From an uncultured Clostridia bacterium (GTDB taxonomy: Bacteria; Bacillota; Clostridia; TANB77; CAG-508), in the NCBI GenBank assembly GCA_947426305.1, contig CANEDP010000011.1:1-43800 (forward strand): a DNA stretch of 43,800 bases, read 5' to 3'. Positions 1-9,221 of this stretch are shown one piece after another. Made by a program: the position numbers and the translations under genes. The notes beneath the pieces were generated by a model. It was not told where the DNA came from. It ran no database searches and was given only the letters and a program-made list of their open reading frames with translations. Position 1 is the first letter of the stretch, and each line of letters starts with the position of its first letter.

Positions 1-2
1 AT

Positions 3-2153
3 AATCCAAGATTTGATAATAATCGAAACAACAATGGCGGATTCCAAAAACGCCAAGGAATGGACGATAGAAAAATTGACAAAAAAATCAAAAACATCAT
101 GGAAATCGATATTCCGGAAAAAGAAAATGTCAGAGACTACAACAACAATAACAACAAAAACAGAGACAGAATGAAACAAAATCAAAAACTAAATGACCAA
201 AGGCAACCCAAGAAGAGTCGTAAAGGTGATGAAAACGATTTCAATTCTGGAAAACTAAATAATTTGAAAAAACAAAATAAGCTTTCTAATATGTTCAACG
301 AAGGTGAAATGTTAGACTACTATGATTTAAGCACCGAGCGTGGAAGACGTGGCAAAAAAAGAACCAAAGACCAAGAAAATCGCATCAAACAAAAAATCTT
401 TAAATTAACAGAAATTACCATTCCCGAAAACATCACTGTCAAAGATTTAGCAGTGGAGATGAAAATCACGAGTGGGGAAGTTATCAAAAAGCTATTTAAT
501 TTAGGCGTTATGGCAACCATTAATGATAATATTGATTTTGACACAGCCTATTTAATTGCCCAAGAATTTGGCATTAATGCTACCAAGAAAAATGTTGTAA
601 CTGATGAAGATATCCTAATTGATGAAACAGAAGATAGAGAAGAAGACCTAAAACCACGTCCACCAGTCATTGTCGTTATGGGACACGTTGACCACGGAAA
701 AACTTCTTTACTAGATGCAATCCGTAAAACCAACGTCATCGAAGGCGAATCTGGAGGTATTACACAACACATTGGTGCCTACCAAGTCGAAATTAATGAT
801 AGACAAATCACCTTCTTAGATACACCAGGTCACGAAGCCTTTACCTCAATGCGTGCAAGAGGAGCCATGATTACAGATATCGCAATCCTTGTTGTTGCAG
901 CCAATGACGGTGTTATGCCACAAACAATTGAGGCCATCAACCACGCCAAAGCTGCTGGAATTCCAATCATTGTTGCCATCAACAAAATTGATTTACCAGA
1001 CGCAAACCCAGAAAAAGTCAAACAAGAACTAATGCAATACGAATTAGTTCCAGAAGAATGGGGAGGAGACACCATATTCGTTCCAATTTCTGCAAAACAA
1101 AGCATTGGCATTGATAACTTACTAGAAATGGTATTACTAGAGGCAGACGTCCTAGAACTAAAAGCAAACCCAACCAAACAAGCCAAAGGAACCATCATTG
1201 AAGCCAAACTCGACAAAGCCAAAGGTCCAGTTGCCACCATGCTTGTACAAAGAGGTCAGTTAGACGTAGGAGATACTATCATTGTAGGTTCTAGCATTGG
1301 TAGAATTCGTACCATGAAAAATGCCAAAGGTAAAAACCTAAAATTTGCTGGACCATCAACACCAGTCGAAATCACAGGACTACACTCTGTTCCTGAAACA
1401 GGAGATACCTTCTATGAAGTAAAAGACGAAAAAACAGCGAAACATCTAATCGAAAAGAGAAAATACGAAGAAAGACAAAAATCAATCGCAAGCTCAACTG
1501 CCGTAACACTTGACGATTTATTCAGCAAAATTGCTAGCGAAAACCTAAAACAATTAAACCTAATCGTAAAAGCCGACGTACAAGGTTCAGTGGAAGCATT
1601 AAAACAATCACTTGAAAAACTATCCAACGAAGAAGTCCAAGTAAAAGTCATTCACTCCAATGTAGGTGGCGTAACTGAAACCGACGTAACCCTTGCCAAA
1701 GTATCCAATGCGATTATCATTGCCTTCAACGTACGACCAGAAGTCATCGCCAAAACAATAGCTGACAAAGAAGAAGTCCAAATCAAAACCTATTCTGTCA
1801 TCTACGATGCCATTAACGATGTCGAAGCAGCCATGAAAGGCTTACTAGACCCAGTTTACAAAGAAGTCATCATCGGAAATGCAGAAGTAAGGCAAGTCTT
1901 CAAAGTATCCAACGTTGGAACCATTGCAGGCTGTTATGTCCAAAACGGAAAAGTTAGCAGAAACGCAGGAATCAGAGTCATTCGAGACAATATCGTCATT
2001 CATGACGGCAAACTAATCTCACTAAAACGCTTCAAAGACGACGCCAAAGAAGTCGACAAAGGCTACGAATGCGGACTACAAATCGAAAACTACAACGACA
2101 TCGCCGAAGGCGACAACCTAGAAGTCTACATCATGGAAGAAGTCAAACGCTAA
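3..2153 (+). CDS. infB: Translation initiation factor IF-2, 5' end outside window
   Basis: GTPase that brings initiator fMet-tRNA to the 30S subunit. The frame is open to the left edge, so the true start lies upstream; the first ATG at 60 is internal. An Asn/Lys-rich low-complexity linker is followed by the IF2_N domain (around nt 400-580) and the G domain: G1 GHVDHGKT from nt 681, then DTPGHEAF, then NKID, then a SAK motif. The C-terminal beta-barrel and fMet-tRNA-binding domains are complete to the TAA. Codons here are richer in C-ending forms than in most genes of the window, as expected for a highly expressed gene. No in-frame CGG. It is followed by rbfA, nrnA and truB, a common Firmicutes order. 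Confidence 0.97.
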   Translation, partial: NPRFDNNRNNNGGFQKRQGMDDRKIDKKIKNIMEIDIPEKENVRDYNNNNNKNRDRMKQNQKLNDQRQPKKSRKGDENDFNSGKLNNLKKQNKLSNMFNEGEMLDYYDLSTERGRRGKKRTKDQENRIKQKIFKLTEITIPENITVKDLAVEMKITSGEVIKKLFNLGVMATINDNIDFDTAYLIAQEFGINATKKNVVTDEDILIDETEDREEDLKPRPPVIVVMGHVDHGKTSLLDAIRKTNVIEGESGGITQHIGAYQVEINDRQITFLDTPGHEAFTSMRARGAMITDIAILVVAANDGVMPQTIEAINHAKAAGIPIIVAINKIDLPDANPEKVKQELMQYELVPEEWGGDTIFVPISAKQSIGIDNLLEMVLLEADVLELKANPTKQAKGTIIEAKLDKAKGPVATMLVQRGQLDVGDTIIVGSSIGRIRTMKNAKGKNLKFAGPSTPVEITGLHSVPETGDTFYEVKDEKTAKHLIEKRKYEERQKSIASSTAVTLDDLFSKIASENLKQLNLIVKADVQGSVEALKQSLEKLSNEEVQVKVIHSNVGGVTETDVTLAKVSNAIIIAFNVRPEVIAKTIADKEEVQIKTYSVIYDAINDVEAAMKGLLDPVYKEVIIGNAEVRQVFKVSNVGTIAGCYVQNGKVSRNAGIRVIRDNIVIHDGKLISLKRFKDDAKEVDKGYECGLQIENYNDIAEGDNLEVYIMEEVKR

Positions 2154-2219
2154 GCACACAATCATGAAATTTGCGTGACCCCAATGTGAAAAATATGTAA
2201 ATTTTATAACTTATCCACT

Positions 2220-2266
2220 CGCGTGATTAACGCGCGGATACTAACCAGATTTTACAACCCAATCTG
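2220..2266 (+). repeat. Two small hairpins between infB and rbfA
   Basis: Two short inverted repeats lie in the 148-base infB-rbfA gap: CGCGT/ACGCG at 2220-2224 and 2230-2234, and CAGATT/AATCTG at 2246-2251 and 2261-2266. Neither has a following T-run, so they are not obvious terminators. They could be RNA processing or pausing structures. The rbfA ribosome site (AAAGGA at 2287) follows. Confidence 0.4.
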
Positions 2267-2301
2267 ACAAAGCCAAACCAAAAAAGAAAGGAAAAAACAC
2301 A

Positions 2302-2664
2302 ATGCCCAACAACCGAATGCAAAAAGTCAACGAAGAATTAAAACGAGAAATCAGCAACATCATCTCACTAAAATTAAACAATTCAGCCCTAAAAAAAGGC
2401 TTAATATCTGTCACCGAAGTAGACACAACCCCAGACTTCAAATACGCCAAAGTCTACGTCAGCATGATTCAAGTCGGAGACAAAAAAGAAGCCCTAAAAG
2501 CTCTAAAGAAAGCCAGTGGATTTGTTCGTAGTGAAATTGCCAAAAACATTAACCTAAAAAACACACCAGAAATTATTTTCCAATTTGACGAAAGTATTGA
2601 ATATGGAGACCGAATTGATCATATATTAAAAGAGATAACAAAAGATCTAAAAAAAGAAGAATAG
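2302..2664 (+). CDS. rbfA: Ribosome-binding factor A
   Basis: RbfA is a small KH-like protein that binds the immature 30S subunit and helps mature the 5' end of 16S rRNA. The product is 120 residues, the usual length. It begins MPNNRMQKVNEELKREIS and carries the typical core VTEVDTTPDFKYAKVYVS followed by the IPEIIF-like FQFDESIEYGDRI segment. ATG is preceded by AAAGGA nine bases upstream. It ends 9 bases before nrnA, so the two are in one operon. No CGG codon. Confidence 0.93.
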   Translation: MPNNRMQKVNEELKREISNIISLKLNNSALKKGLISVTEVDTTPDFKYAKVYVSMIQVGDKKEALKALKKASGFVRSEIAKNINLKNTPEIIFQFDESIEYGDRIDHILKEITKDLKKEE

Positions 2665-2673
2665 GAGAAAAAT

Positions 2674-3627
2674 ATGACCTTAGATGACATTTTTGAAGAA
2701 ATAAAAAAAGCACAAACCATTTGTATTTTAGCACATGAAAATCCAGACGGAGATGCCATTGGAAGCAGTTTAGGCCTATATGACGTCTTAAAAAGAATGG
2801 GTAAAGAACCACAAGTCTTAATGAAAAAAGTACCAGAAACCTATTCTTTTTTACCTGGAGCAGAGCAAATCAAAGAAGAATCTAATATTTCAAACTTTGA
2901 TATGGCAATTGTTGTGGACTGTCCAGACTTAAAAAGAGTAAACAGCAGTCTAATTCCATACTTTGAAAACGCAAAAGTAAAAGTAGAATTCGACCACCAC
3001 ATCAACAATAGTATGTTTGCGGACTATAATTTCGTCAATCATGTTACACCAGCATGTAGCCAAATTCTAGTAACAAGTTTGGAATATCTAGAAATCGAAC
3101 TATCCAAAGAAGCCATGACTTGTTTTTTAACAGGAATTATTACAGATACTGGCGGATTCAAAAATTCAGGAATTTCAGAAGAAACCTTTGAAATTGCAGG
3201 CAGAGCCTTGAGCCAAGGAATTAATTTGCCAAAAATCTATAAAGCTAGTTTATTAACTGTTTCCAAAACGCGATTTGAGGCACAAAAATTAGCCATGGAT
3301 CGAATGGAATTTTTTGCGGACGACCGAATTAGTTTTACATATATAACACAAGAAGATATGAAAAATCTCAATTTGAAAGACGGCGACCATGAAGGGATTG
3401 TCGAAATCGGAAGAAATATTCAGAATGTAGAAGCTTCTATTTTCCTACGTGAAGAAGAAAAAGGATATAAAATTTCGCTACGTTCCAATGAAATAGTAAA
3501 TGTGGCAGAAGTATGTATGCTATTTGGTGGAGGTGGACATATTCGTGCAGCAGGAGCCAATACAACCATGTCTTTGAATGAAACCAAAAATGCATTAGTA
3601 AGAGAAATTGAAAAAAGATTGAAATAA
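2674..3627 (+). CDS. nrnA: DHH-family oligoribonuclease / pAp phosphatase
   Basis: NrnA-type DHH/DHHA1 phosphoesterase that degrades short oligoribonucleotides and dephosphorylates pAp; cytosolic. At 317 residues it is full length. Metal-ligand motifs are visible: HENPDGDAIGSS near residue 21, VVDCPD near residue 86, the DHH triad in VEFDHHINN near residue 108, a DTGGF segment near residue 160, and the DHHA1 glycine motif FGGGGHIRAAGA near residue 285. Start ATG has AGGAG upstream. It is the third gene of the infB-rbfA-nrnA cluster. No in-frame CGG. Confidence 0.92.
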   Translation: MTLDDIFEEIKKAQTICILAHENPDGDAIGSSLGLYDVLKRMGKEPQVLMKKVPETYSFLPGAEQIKEESNISNFDMAIVVDCPDLKRVNSSLIPYFENAKVKVEFDHHINNSMFADYNFVNHVTPACSQILVTSLEYLEIELSKEAMTCFLTGIITDTGGFKNSGISEETFEIAGRALSQGINLPKIYKASLLTVSKTRFEAQKLAMDRMEFFADDRISFTYITQEDMKNLNLKDGDHEGIVEIGRNIQNVEASIFLREEEKGYKISLRSNEIVNVAEVCMLFGGGGHIRAAGANTTMSLNETKNALVREIEKRLK

Positions 3628-3630
3628 TAC

Positions 3631-3659
3631 TTGAAATATTATGAAAAGTATGATATACT
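3631..3659 (+). promoter_or_regulatory. Sigma-A-type promoter of small basic ORF
   Basis: TTGAAA at 3631-3636, a 17-base spacer, TATACT at 3654-3659. It starts just after the nrnA stop and gives the downstream 51-residue ORF its own transcription start, probably also read into truB. Confidence 0.7.
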
Positions 3660-3697
3660 TTTTTTTACCAAACACTTTGAATAAAAGGAGAAATAAT

Positions 3698-3853
3698 ATG
3701 ACCAAGAAAAGAAAACAAATAGGAAGAAAAGAAATATTGCAAGCAAGGCTGAGAAAAACAGCACGGACACGGAAACACGATTTGAAAGGAAAGAAGCGAA
3801 AAAAGCAGACAAGGGAATACTTGGAATATTTATATTCCGAAAATTTAGAATAA
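3698..3853 (+). CDS. Small basic orphan protein (51 aa) with two CGG codons
   Basis: Unrecognised. The product is extremely basic, beginning MTKKRKQIGRKEILQARLRK, and ends in an acidic/aromatic tail EYLEYLYSENLE. ATG has AAAGGAG seven bases upstream; a good promoter lies before it and a hairpin after it, so it is probably expressed. Codons 23 and 25 are CGG (3764 and 3770), each followed by A. If the first were recoded like the sites in core genes, translation would stop at 3785 after about 28 residues; read as arginine it runs to 3853. It may be a real nucleic-acid-binding peptide or a leader ORF ahead of truB, which itself contains a recoding site. Confidence 0.6.
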   Translation: MTKKRKQIGRKEILQARLRKTARTRKHDLKGKKRKKQTREYLEYLYSENLE

Positions 3854-3865
3854 TTGGTTGTAAAT

Positions 3866-3897
3866 GGGTCATAGGTACTTATCTGTGACCCTTTCTT
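3866..3897 (+). terminator. Hairpin between small ORF and truB
   Basis: Stem 3866-3874 pairs with 3883-3891 (nine pairs including one G-T), eight-base loop, followed by TTCTTC. It is a weak intrinsic terminator or attenuator between the small ORF and truB. Confidence 0.5.
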
Positions 3898-3915
3898 CAT
3901 AAATAAGGAGAAATT

Positions 3916-4765
3916 ATGAAATCAGGAATGGTTATTATCAATAAGGAAAAAGGAGATACATCGCAAACTGTTGTCTCAAAAGTAAAGAAAATATTGAATC
4001 TAAAAAAGGCAGGTCACATAGGCACCTTAGACCCACTTGCCACAGGCGTTTTACCAATTTTAATGGGAGATGCCACGAAATTGTCTAAGTATTTGATAGA
4101 ACATGATAAAACTTATAGAGCAACTATCCAACTAGGAATTCAAAAAGATACAGGGGACGAAGAAGGAAATATTGTTAAAACTGCGGATATTGGATTTTTA
4201 GACGAGAAAGCCGTAACAGGCGTCTTAAAGGAAATGCAAGGCAAACAAACCCAAATTCCGCCTCAATATTCAGCAGTAAAAATCAACGGAAAAAAATTGT
4301 ATGAATATGCACGCGAAGGAAAAACAGTAGAAATTCCAGCAAGAAATATCGAAATTTATGAGATGAAATTAATCCATTTAGATACAGAAAAAAGCCAAAT
4401 TTCTTTTGAAGTATCTTGCTCAAAAGGAACGTATATTAGAGTTTTATGCGAAGATATTGCCAAAAAGCTAGGAACGGTTCGGATACATGAAATTTTTGCA
4501 AAGAACGAAAGTGGACAAATTTTCAATTGAAAATGCAGTTTATTTAGAAAATTTGAAGGAAGAAAATTTGATTTGTGTAGAAAAATTATGTGAAGATTAC
4601 GAAAAAATAGAATTGAACGAGAGAAAATTGGAATTGTTCTTAAATGGAGTTAGGCTGACGGTTTCGGCAAAAGATGGTATTTATGGTGTGTATCATGAGA
4701 AGAAATTTGTGGGACTTGGGGTTGTGGAAAAGGAGTTACTTAAAAGAGATGTGATTATTCATTAA
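3916..4765 (+). CDS. truB: tRNA pseudouridine-55 synthase, expressed through a +1 shift at CGG
   Basis: TruB makes pseudouridine 55 in the T-loop of tRNAs. The first part runs from ATG 3916 with the catalytic motif GHIGTLDPLATGVLPI (catalytic Asp in TLDP), then EYAREGK and CSKGTYIRVLCEDI. After GGA ACG GTT (4471-4479) the frame contains CGG ATA CAT and stops at 4530. Reading CGGA (4480-4483) as one Gly gives GTV-G-YMKFLQRTKVDKFSIENA, the expected family sequence, and continues to the TAA at 4763-4765. Total about 282 residues, normal length. The 0-frame product would lack the C-terminal region. A simple mutation is possible for this gene alone, but eight identical events elsewhere argue for recoding. 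Confidence 0.88.
4480..4483 (+). other. Recoding site 1: CGGA in truB
   Basis: In-frame codon 189 is CGG, preceded by GTT and followed by A. Reading four bases as Gly restores the TruB frame (GTV-G-YM). The 0 frame stops 16 codons later. Confidence 0.85.
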
Positions 4766-4780
4766 TTTTTTTTAAATATA

Positions 4781-4809
4781 TTGCCAAAAAAATTTTTTTA
4801 CCATATAAT
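4781..4809 (+). promoter_or_regulatory. Sigma-A-type promoter of vanW-family gene
   Basis: TTGCCA 4781-4786, 17-base spacer, TATAAT 4804-4809, 33 bases before the ATG at 4842. Confidence 0.75.
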
Positions 4810-4841
4810 AAAAACAAAAATGAAAAAGTTGAGAAACAAAA

Positions 4842-6299
4842 ATGATAAAAAACAAACATTTTATTTTAATCTATTTAATTTTAATAGCCATTGTGATAGG
4901 AATTTTGGGTGCAAGTGTCATTACATTTTATCTGTTCCATAAAAACAAAGACGAAATTCAATCAGGCGTTTACATTAAAGGAATTAATGTATCTGGACTG
5001 ACGAAAGAGGAAGCTAAAACATTGGTGAGTGAGAATTTGAAATCGGAATTAAATGACCATCTGATTTTGAAATACAAAAATTATGAATATTACATAGAAA
5101 TTGAGCAATTTGAAACAGAATTTGACGTAAATGCTTCTGTGGAACTTGCTTACCAAATTGGGCGAAGTGGCAATCCATTTAAAGATATCAAAGATTATGC
5201 TATGGTTCTCATGACCAAAATTGATATTGACCCTATTTTAACTTATAACCAAGAGGCTTTAATCAATTATCTTGAAACCATTGGGGCACAATTGCCAGAT
5301 CAACTAGAACAAAGTAGTTATTATGTGGATGACGATAAATTGGTTATCACAAATGGAAAAAATGGTTCTAAAGTTGATATGCCTGAATTAAAGGAACGAA
5401 TTATCGAAGAAATCCAAAATATTTCCTATAAAAATGCTTGTATCGATATTCCAACCTTTACCGAATATCCAGACAAAATCAATGTACAAACTATTCATGA
5501 TGAAGTATATCGCGAGGTTCAGAATGCTTATTTTACGACAGAACCTAGAATGGTTTATGCTGAAGTGACTGGTGTTGATTTTGACGTAAAAGCAGTTGAA
5601 GAAGCAATTGCACAAAATCCAAATGCAGAAGCCTATACACTCAATCTAACTTTTATTAAACCACAAGTAACCGTAAATGATTTAGGAATGGATCCATTTC
5701 CAGATTTACTCGGAACTTTTTCTACGAAATATGTCAACAATCCTGACCGAACTACGAATTTAAGATTGGCATCTAATAAAATCAATGGAAAAGTAATCAT
5801 GCCAGAAGAAGAATTTTCGTTCAATAAAATTGTCGGAAAAAGAACAGAGGCTGCAGGTTACAGAAATGCCGCCATTTTCTCAGATGGGCAAGTTACAGAT
5901 GGTTTAGGTGGTGGAATCTGTCAAATCACTTCAACGCTTTATAATGCGGTTGTTTTTTCCAATTTAAAGATTACATCAAGACGTAATCATATGTTTGTTC
6001 CGTCCTATGTTACAGGCGGGCGAGATGCAACGGTTGTGTATGGTTCAACTGATTTTAAATTTAAAAATTCTAGAAGTTATCCTATTAAAATTGTTTCTTC
6101 TGTCGAAGGTGGGATAGCGAAAGTTAGCATTTATGGCTATAAAAATCCAAATGATGCAGAATACGAAATTTCAATTGAAAACAATCTTGTCAAAACCACA
6201 GCAAAATCACTCGTTTATGATGCTTACAAAATTTATAAACAAAATGGAGTTATGGTAAAACGAGAGAAAATGTCAAGAGATACGTATAAAAAATATTAA
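4842..6299 (+). CDS. VanW family protein with peptidoglycan-binding-4 repeats
   Basis: Membrane-anchored envelope protein of 485 residues. Residues about 8-30 form an N-terminal transmembrane anchor. Next come two YoaR-like/PG_binding_4 segments: GVYIKGINVSGLTKEEAKTL near residue 47, and a second repeat with NAEAYTLNL near residue 262. The VanW domain spans roughly residues 310-440, with VMPEEEFSFNKIVGKRTEAAGY and the GLGGGICQITSTLYNA motif. Such proteins are common in clostridial cell envelopes; the vancomycin link in the name does not imply resistance. Single-gene unit with its own promoter. No in-frame CGG. Confidence 0.9.
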   Translation: MIKNKHFILIYLILIAIVIGILGASVITFYLFHKNKDEIQSGVYIKGINVSGLTKEEAKTLVSENLKSELNDHLILKYKNYEYYIEIEQFETEFDVNASVELAYQIGRSGNPFKDIKDYAMVLMTKIDIDPILTYNQEALINYLETIGAQLPDQLEQSSYYVDDDKLVITNGKNGSKVDMPELKERIIEEIQNISYKNACIDIPTFTEYPDKINVQTIHDEVYREVQNAYFTTEPRMVYAEVTGVDFDVKAVEEAIAQNPNAEAYTLNLTFIKPQVTVNDLGMDPFPDLLGTFSTKYVNNPDRTTNLRLASNKINGKVIMPEEEFSFNKIVGKRTEAAGYRNAAIFSDGQVTDGLGGGICQITSTLYNAVVFSNLKITSRRNHMFVPSYVTGGRDATVVYGSTDFKFKNSRSYPIKIVSSVEGGIAKVSIYGYKNPNDAEYEISIENNLVKTTAKSLVYDAYKIYKQNGVMVKREKMSRDTYKKY

Positions 6300-6322
6300 A
6301 CGAAACTTTTGTCATAAATAAT

Positions 6323-6355
6323 AAAATCTCCCATATAATTCACAAGGGAGATTTT
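6323..6355 (+). promoter_or_regulatory. Hairpin enclosing the spoIIP ribosome site; possible sigma-E promoter overlap
   Basis: AAAATCTCCC (6323-6332) pairs perfectly with GGGAGATTTT (6346-6355) around a 13-base loop. The 3' arm contains the spoIIP Shine-Dalgarno AAGGGAG, so folding would hide it. The loop holds CATATAAT (6332-6339), which resembles a sigma-E -10, with TCATAAA 13 bases upstream as a weak -35 candidate. It may be the vanW terminator, the spoIIP promoter, or both. Confidence 0.5.
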
Positions 6356-6358
6356 GTT

Positions 6359-7575
6359 ATGATAAACTTGGCAGTTATTAATTTGAAAACATTACTAAAA
6401 AGAATCCTAAAAATCATCATTGCTATTTTAATGTTGTCAATGGTGATTAAATTTGCAAAAATTTTGTATCAGACTTCTAAAGAATTTGATGTCAAAAATT
6501 TTGGTTTGAAAACCAACCTTAGCATGATAAAAAATAATCTCAATTTTTCCAAATCGTTTGAACAAGAGGAAAAAGAAAAAACGAGTGAATTCAAGAAAAT
6601 TCTAGTGGCAGAATTAGCCGTTTTTTTGGGTAGTGAAGAAGAAATGATGGAAAAGGAAAACCAAGAAGAAGTCATTGAATTTGAAAAGATTGAAGAAGGG
6701 CAAAAAGAAAATGCTTTTTTTAAAGAGCCACAGAATATCCAAGAAACAGCTGGAAATTCAGAACCACAGAAACAGCCAGCATCATCAACATCAGAGAATG
6801 TCCAAACTGCTGTAATTGAGCAAAATAACAAAAAAGATGTTTATACCGATATTTATCAAAGTGTGCGAATCAAAAACGAGTCAAATTATTCGCTGACTGA
6901 AAAAATGGTTACTCCTGATATCAAATTTAACAATACAAAAGATATCATTATTTACCATACACACACTTGCGAAAGTTATACTCCAACAGCCAATTCACAG
7001 TATGTAGCAACTGGAAATTATCGAACCAACGATTCTAATTATTCAGTTGCAAGAGTTGGCACGGAACTTGCCAATCAGTTGGCGGGAAAAGGCTATACTG
7101 CGATTCATGATACGACTTTCCATGATTATCCAGCTTATACAGGTTCTTATACAAGATCTCTTTCAACTGTTAAAAATTTGCTTGGTACTTATCGTAATGT
7201 TGAATGCGTATTGGATATTCATCGTGATGCTTTGCGGAAGTAATAGCAATTATGCTCCTTGTGTGAAGATTGGTGAAGAAACGGCAGCTCAGCTGATGTT
7301 CGTTATGGGAACGAGTGGAGGTCGGACTAGAACACACCAATTGGAATCAGAATTTAAAATTAGCCATTCGAATTCAAGAAAAAGCCAATCAAATGTACCC
7401 AGGATTATTTAAGCCAATTGTCTTAAGAAACTCTAGATACAATCAGCACGTAGCAAATGGAGCTGCTATTATTGAGGTGGGAGCAACCGGAAATACGCTT
7501 GAACAGTGCAACACGAGCATGAAATATTTAGCCAATGTTATTGATAGCGTAATGAAAGATTGCATAGCAGAATAA
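6359..7575 (+). CDS. spoIIP: Stage II sporulation protein P, needing two +1 shifts at CGG
   Basis: SpoIIP is the amidase/endopeptidase of the engulfment complex (SpoIID/M/P), membrane-anchored and acting on septal peptidoglycan. Residues about 10-33 are a transmembrane anchor, followed by an acidic, Gln/Asn-rich linker. The catalytic domain starts near residue 190 with DIIIYHTHTCESYTP. The motif DIHRDAL ends at CGGA 7235-7238; Gly reading continues GSNSNYAPCVKIGEET. The second break is in GTSGG at CGGA 7323-7326; Gly reading gives GTSGG-G-LEHTNW, matching the family motif, then runs to 7575. Total about 404 residues. The 0 frame stops two codons after the first CGG. Confidence 0.9.
7235..7238 (+). 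other. Recoding site 2: CGGA in spoIIP
   Basis: In-frame codon 293 is CGG, preceded by TTG; the 0 frame then reads AAG TAA. Reading CGGA as Gly restores HRDAL-G-SNSN. Confidence 0.9.
7323..7326 (+). other. Recoding site 3: CGGA in spoIIP
   Basis: In the frame set by site 2, codon CGG follows GGT. Reading CGGA as Gly gives SGG-G-LEHTNW, a conserved SpoIIP signature. Two successive recodings are needed for one protein. Confidence 0.9.
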
Positions 7576-7590
7576 ATTTTGCAAAAACTC

Positions 7591-7619
7591 TTGTCATTTT
7601 ATTCAAAAAATGATAGTAT
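7591..7619 (+). promoter_or_regulatory. Sigma-A-type promoter of pilin-like gene
   Basis: TTGTCA 7591-7596, 17-base spacer, TAGTAT 7614-7619, 34 bases before ATG 7654. Confidence 0.65.
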
Positions 7620-7653
7620 CTTATATATAAATTTAGATACAAGGAGTATGCAA

Positions 7654-8271
7654 ATGATAAAAAAAGAAAAAGGTATTACGCTGATATCTCTTAGTGTAAC
7701 TGTCATTATATTGCTGATTTTGGCTGGTACAGGAATGACAGTGGTTTATACAGGAATCAATGAAGTAAAAGATAATAAATTACAAACAGAATTGGGGATT
7801 GTTAGACAAGCAATTATGGAACAATATGGTTTAGCACAAGCAGTTCAAAAAACCAAAGCTTTGGCAAGTGAACCAGCAGTTTCGTTTTGGGTAGGAGACA
7901 GAATTGATCCATCCGATCCGATTTATATTCCTACCAATGATTCCATCAATCCAGAAGATCAAAATGCACAAATTTTTATTGATAAAGTAACCAATCGTGT
8001 TACGCCAACTTATCAAGAAGAATTTTATTATCGATTAAATGCAGAACAATTGAAACAAATTGGTGTTGGAAACAAAACTGTTATCAAAGATGATGAAGAA
8101 ACGGAAACTGGAGTTTCGAAATATACCTATATTGTAAATTATAGTACAGGCGAAGTTTATAATGAAACAAAAAAAGTGACGAGTACTCATAATTTGCTTT
8201 ATTTACCATCAACAGTTTACGACCTAGGACCAAAAACAGAAGAGGAAGAAAATTTTCAAGATTGGAATTAA
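7654..8271 (+). CDS. Type IV prepilin-like protein
   Basis: A 205-residue protein with a class of N-terminus typical of prepilins: MIKKEKG, then ITLISLSVTVIILLILAG. The short basic leader ends in Gly before a hydrophobic helix, as cut by prepilin peptidase. The remainder is a soluble domain without a recognised family. The start at ATG 7654 is chosen because AAGGAG lies seven bases before it and a promoter ends at 7619. It is a single pilin-like gene without assembly ATPase or peptidase genes nearby, so it may be a pseudopilin or a membrane protein using this signal. Confidence 0.75.
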   Translation: MIKKEKGITLISLSVTVIILLILAGTGMTVVYTGINEVKDNKLQTELGIVRQAIMEQYGLAQAVQKTKALASEPAVSFWVGDRIDPSDPIYIPTNDSINPEDQNAQIFIDKVTNRVTPTYQEEFYYRLNAEQLKQIGVGNKTVIKDDEETETGVSKYTYIVNYSTGEVYNETKKVTSTHNLLYLPSTVYDLGPKTEEEENFQDWN

Positions 8272-8293
8272 GAGAATAGGGGTTTTATAAAGA

Positions 8294-9208
8294 ATGAAGG
8301 ATATCACGGAGAGTTTACAAAAAATTGTAAAGGAAACAAATATTTATAAAAAGGAACCTATGAGCAAACATACATCATTTAAAATTGGTGGAAGGGCTGA
8401 TTATTTTGTAAAAATTGAGTCAGAAGAAGAATTGAAGAATGTTTTAAATTTAGCCAAAATAGAAAATATACCATATTTTATCGTAGGTAACGGAACTAAC
8501 TTATTGGTAAAAGAAGGCGGAATTCGTGGAATTGTTTTGAAAATCGAACAGAATAACTATACGATAAAAGAACACGAAAATTTTGCTTATATAACAGCCC
8601 AAAGTGGTATATCACTTGCAAACTTAGCTTTTGTGGCAATGGAAAAAGGTTTGACAGGACTAGAGAATTTATCTGGAATTCCGGGAACGCTTGGCGGAGC
8701 AGTTAAAATGAATGCTGGTGCTTATGGAACAGAAATGAAAGATATTGTAGTTTGTTCGAAATGCATGAATCAAAATGGGCAAATTTTAGAGTTGGATTTA
8801 GAAGAACATCAATTTGAGTATCGAAAAAGCGTTTTTGAAAAAAATGAGCTGATTTTGTTAGAAACGACGCTTCGCCTACAATATGGTGAAAAAGTCAAAA
8901 TCAAAGAAAAAATGGAAGAATGCAAAAAGGCAAGAGTTCAGCATCAACCATTGGAATTTCCGAATGCAGGAAGTACATTCAAACGAAATCCGAATGTGCC
9001 AACTGCCAAATTGATTGAAGAGGCAGGGCTAAAAGGCTATCGAATCGGCGATGCAGAAGTTTCAACAAAACATGCTGGATTTATTGTAAATCGAGGAACT
9101 GCAACTGCCAAAGATGTTTTAGCATTAGTGGAGCAGATTCAAACAATTGTCAAAGAAAAATTTGAACAAGATATCGAATTAGAAATCATCGTAATAGGAG
9201 AAGAATAG
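8294..9208 (+). CDS. murB: UDP-N-acetylmuramate dehydrogenase
   Basis: MurB is the FAD enzyme that reduces UDP-GlcNAc-enolpyruvate to UDP-MurNAc in cell wall synthesis. At 304 residues it is full length. Visible are the N-terminal SKHTSFKIGGRADYF, the FAD-binding PYFIVGNGTNLLV, GLENLSGIPGTLGGAVKMNAGAYG, and the C-terminal NAGSTFKRN with the catalytic Ser region and AGLKGYRIGDAEVSTKHAGFIVN. It lies 13 bases before yvcK; murB-yvcK adjacency is common in Firmicutes. No in-frame CGG. Confidence 0.95.
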   Translation: MKDITESLQKIVKETNIYKKEPMSKHTSFKIGGRADYFVKIESEEELKNVLNLAKIENIPYFIVGNGTNLLVKEGGIRGIVLKIEQNNYTIKEHENFAYITAQSGISLANLAFVAMEKGLTGLENLSGIPGTLGGAVKMNAGAYGTEMKDIVVCSKCMNQNGQILELDLEEHQFEYRKSVFEKNELILLETTLRLQYGEKVKIKEKMEECKKARVQHQPLEFPNAGSTFKRNPNVPTAKLIEEAGLKGYRIGDAEVSTKHAGFIVNRGTATAKDVLALVEQIQTIVKEKFEQDIELEIIVIGEE

Positions 9209-9221
9209 AAGGGAGAAACAA

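Noticed and set aside
4480..4765. truB, spoIIP, clpC, tsaE, tsaB and spoIII genes as pseudogenes
   Set aside because: Sequence on both sides of each break is fully conserved, operon overlaps are kept, and truB, tsaB and tsaE are normally important for growth. Decay would leave other lesions.
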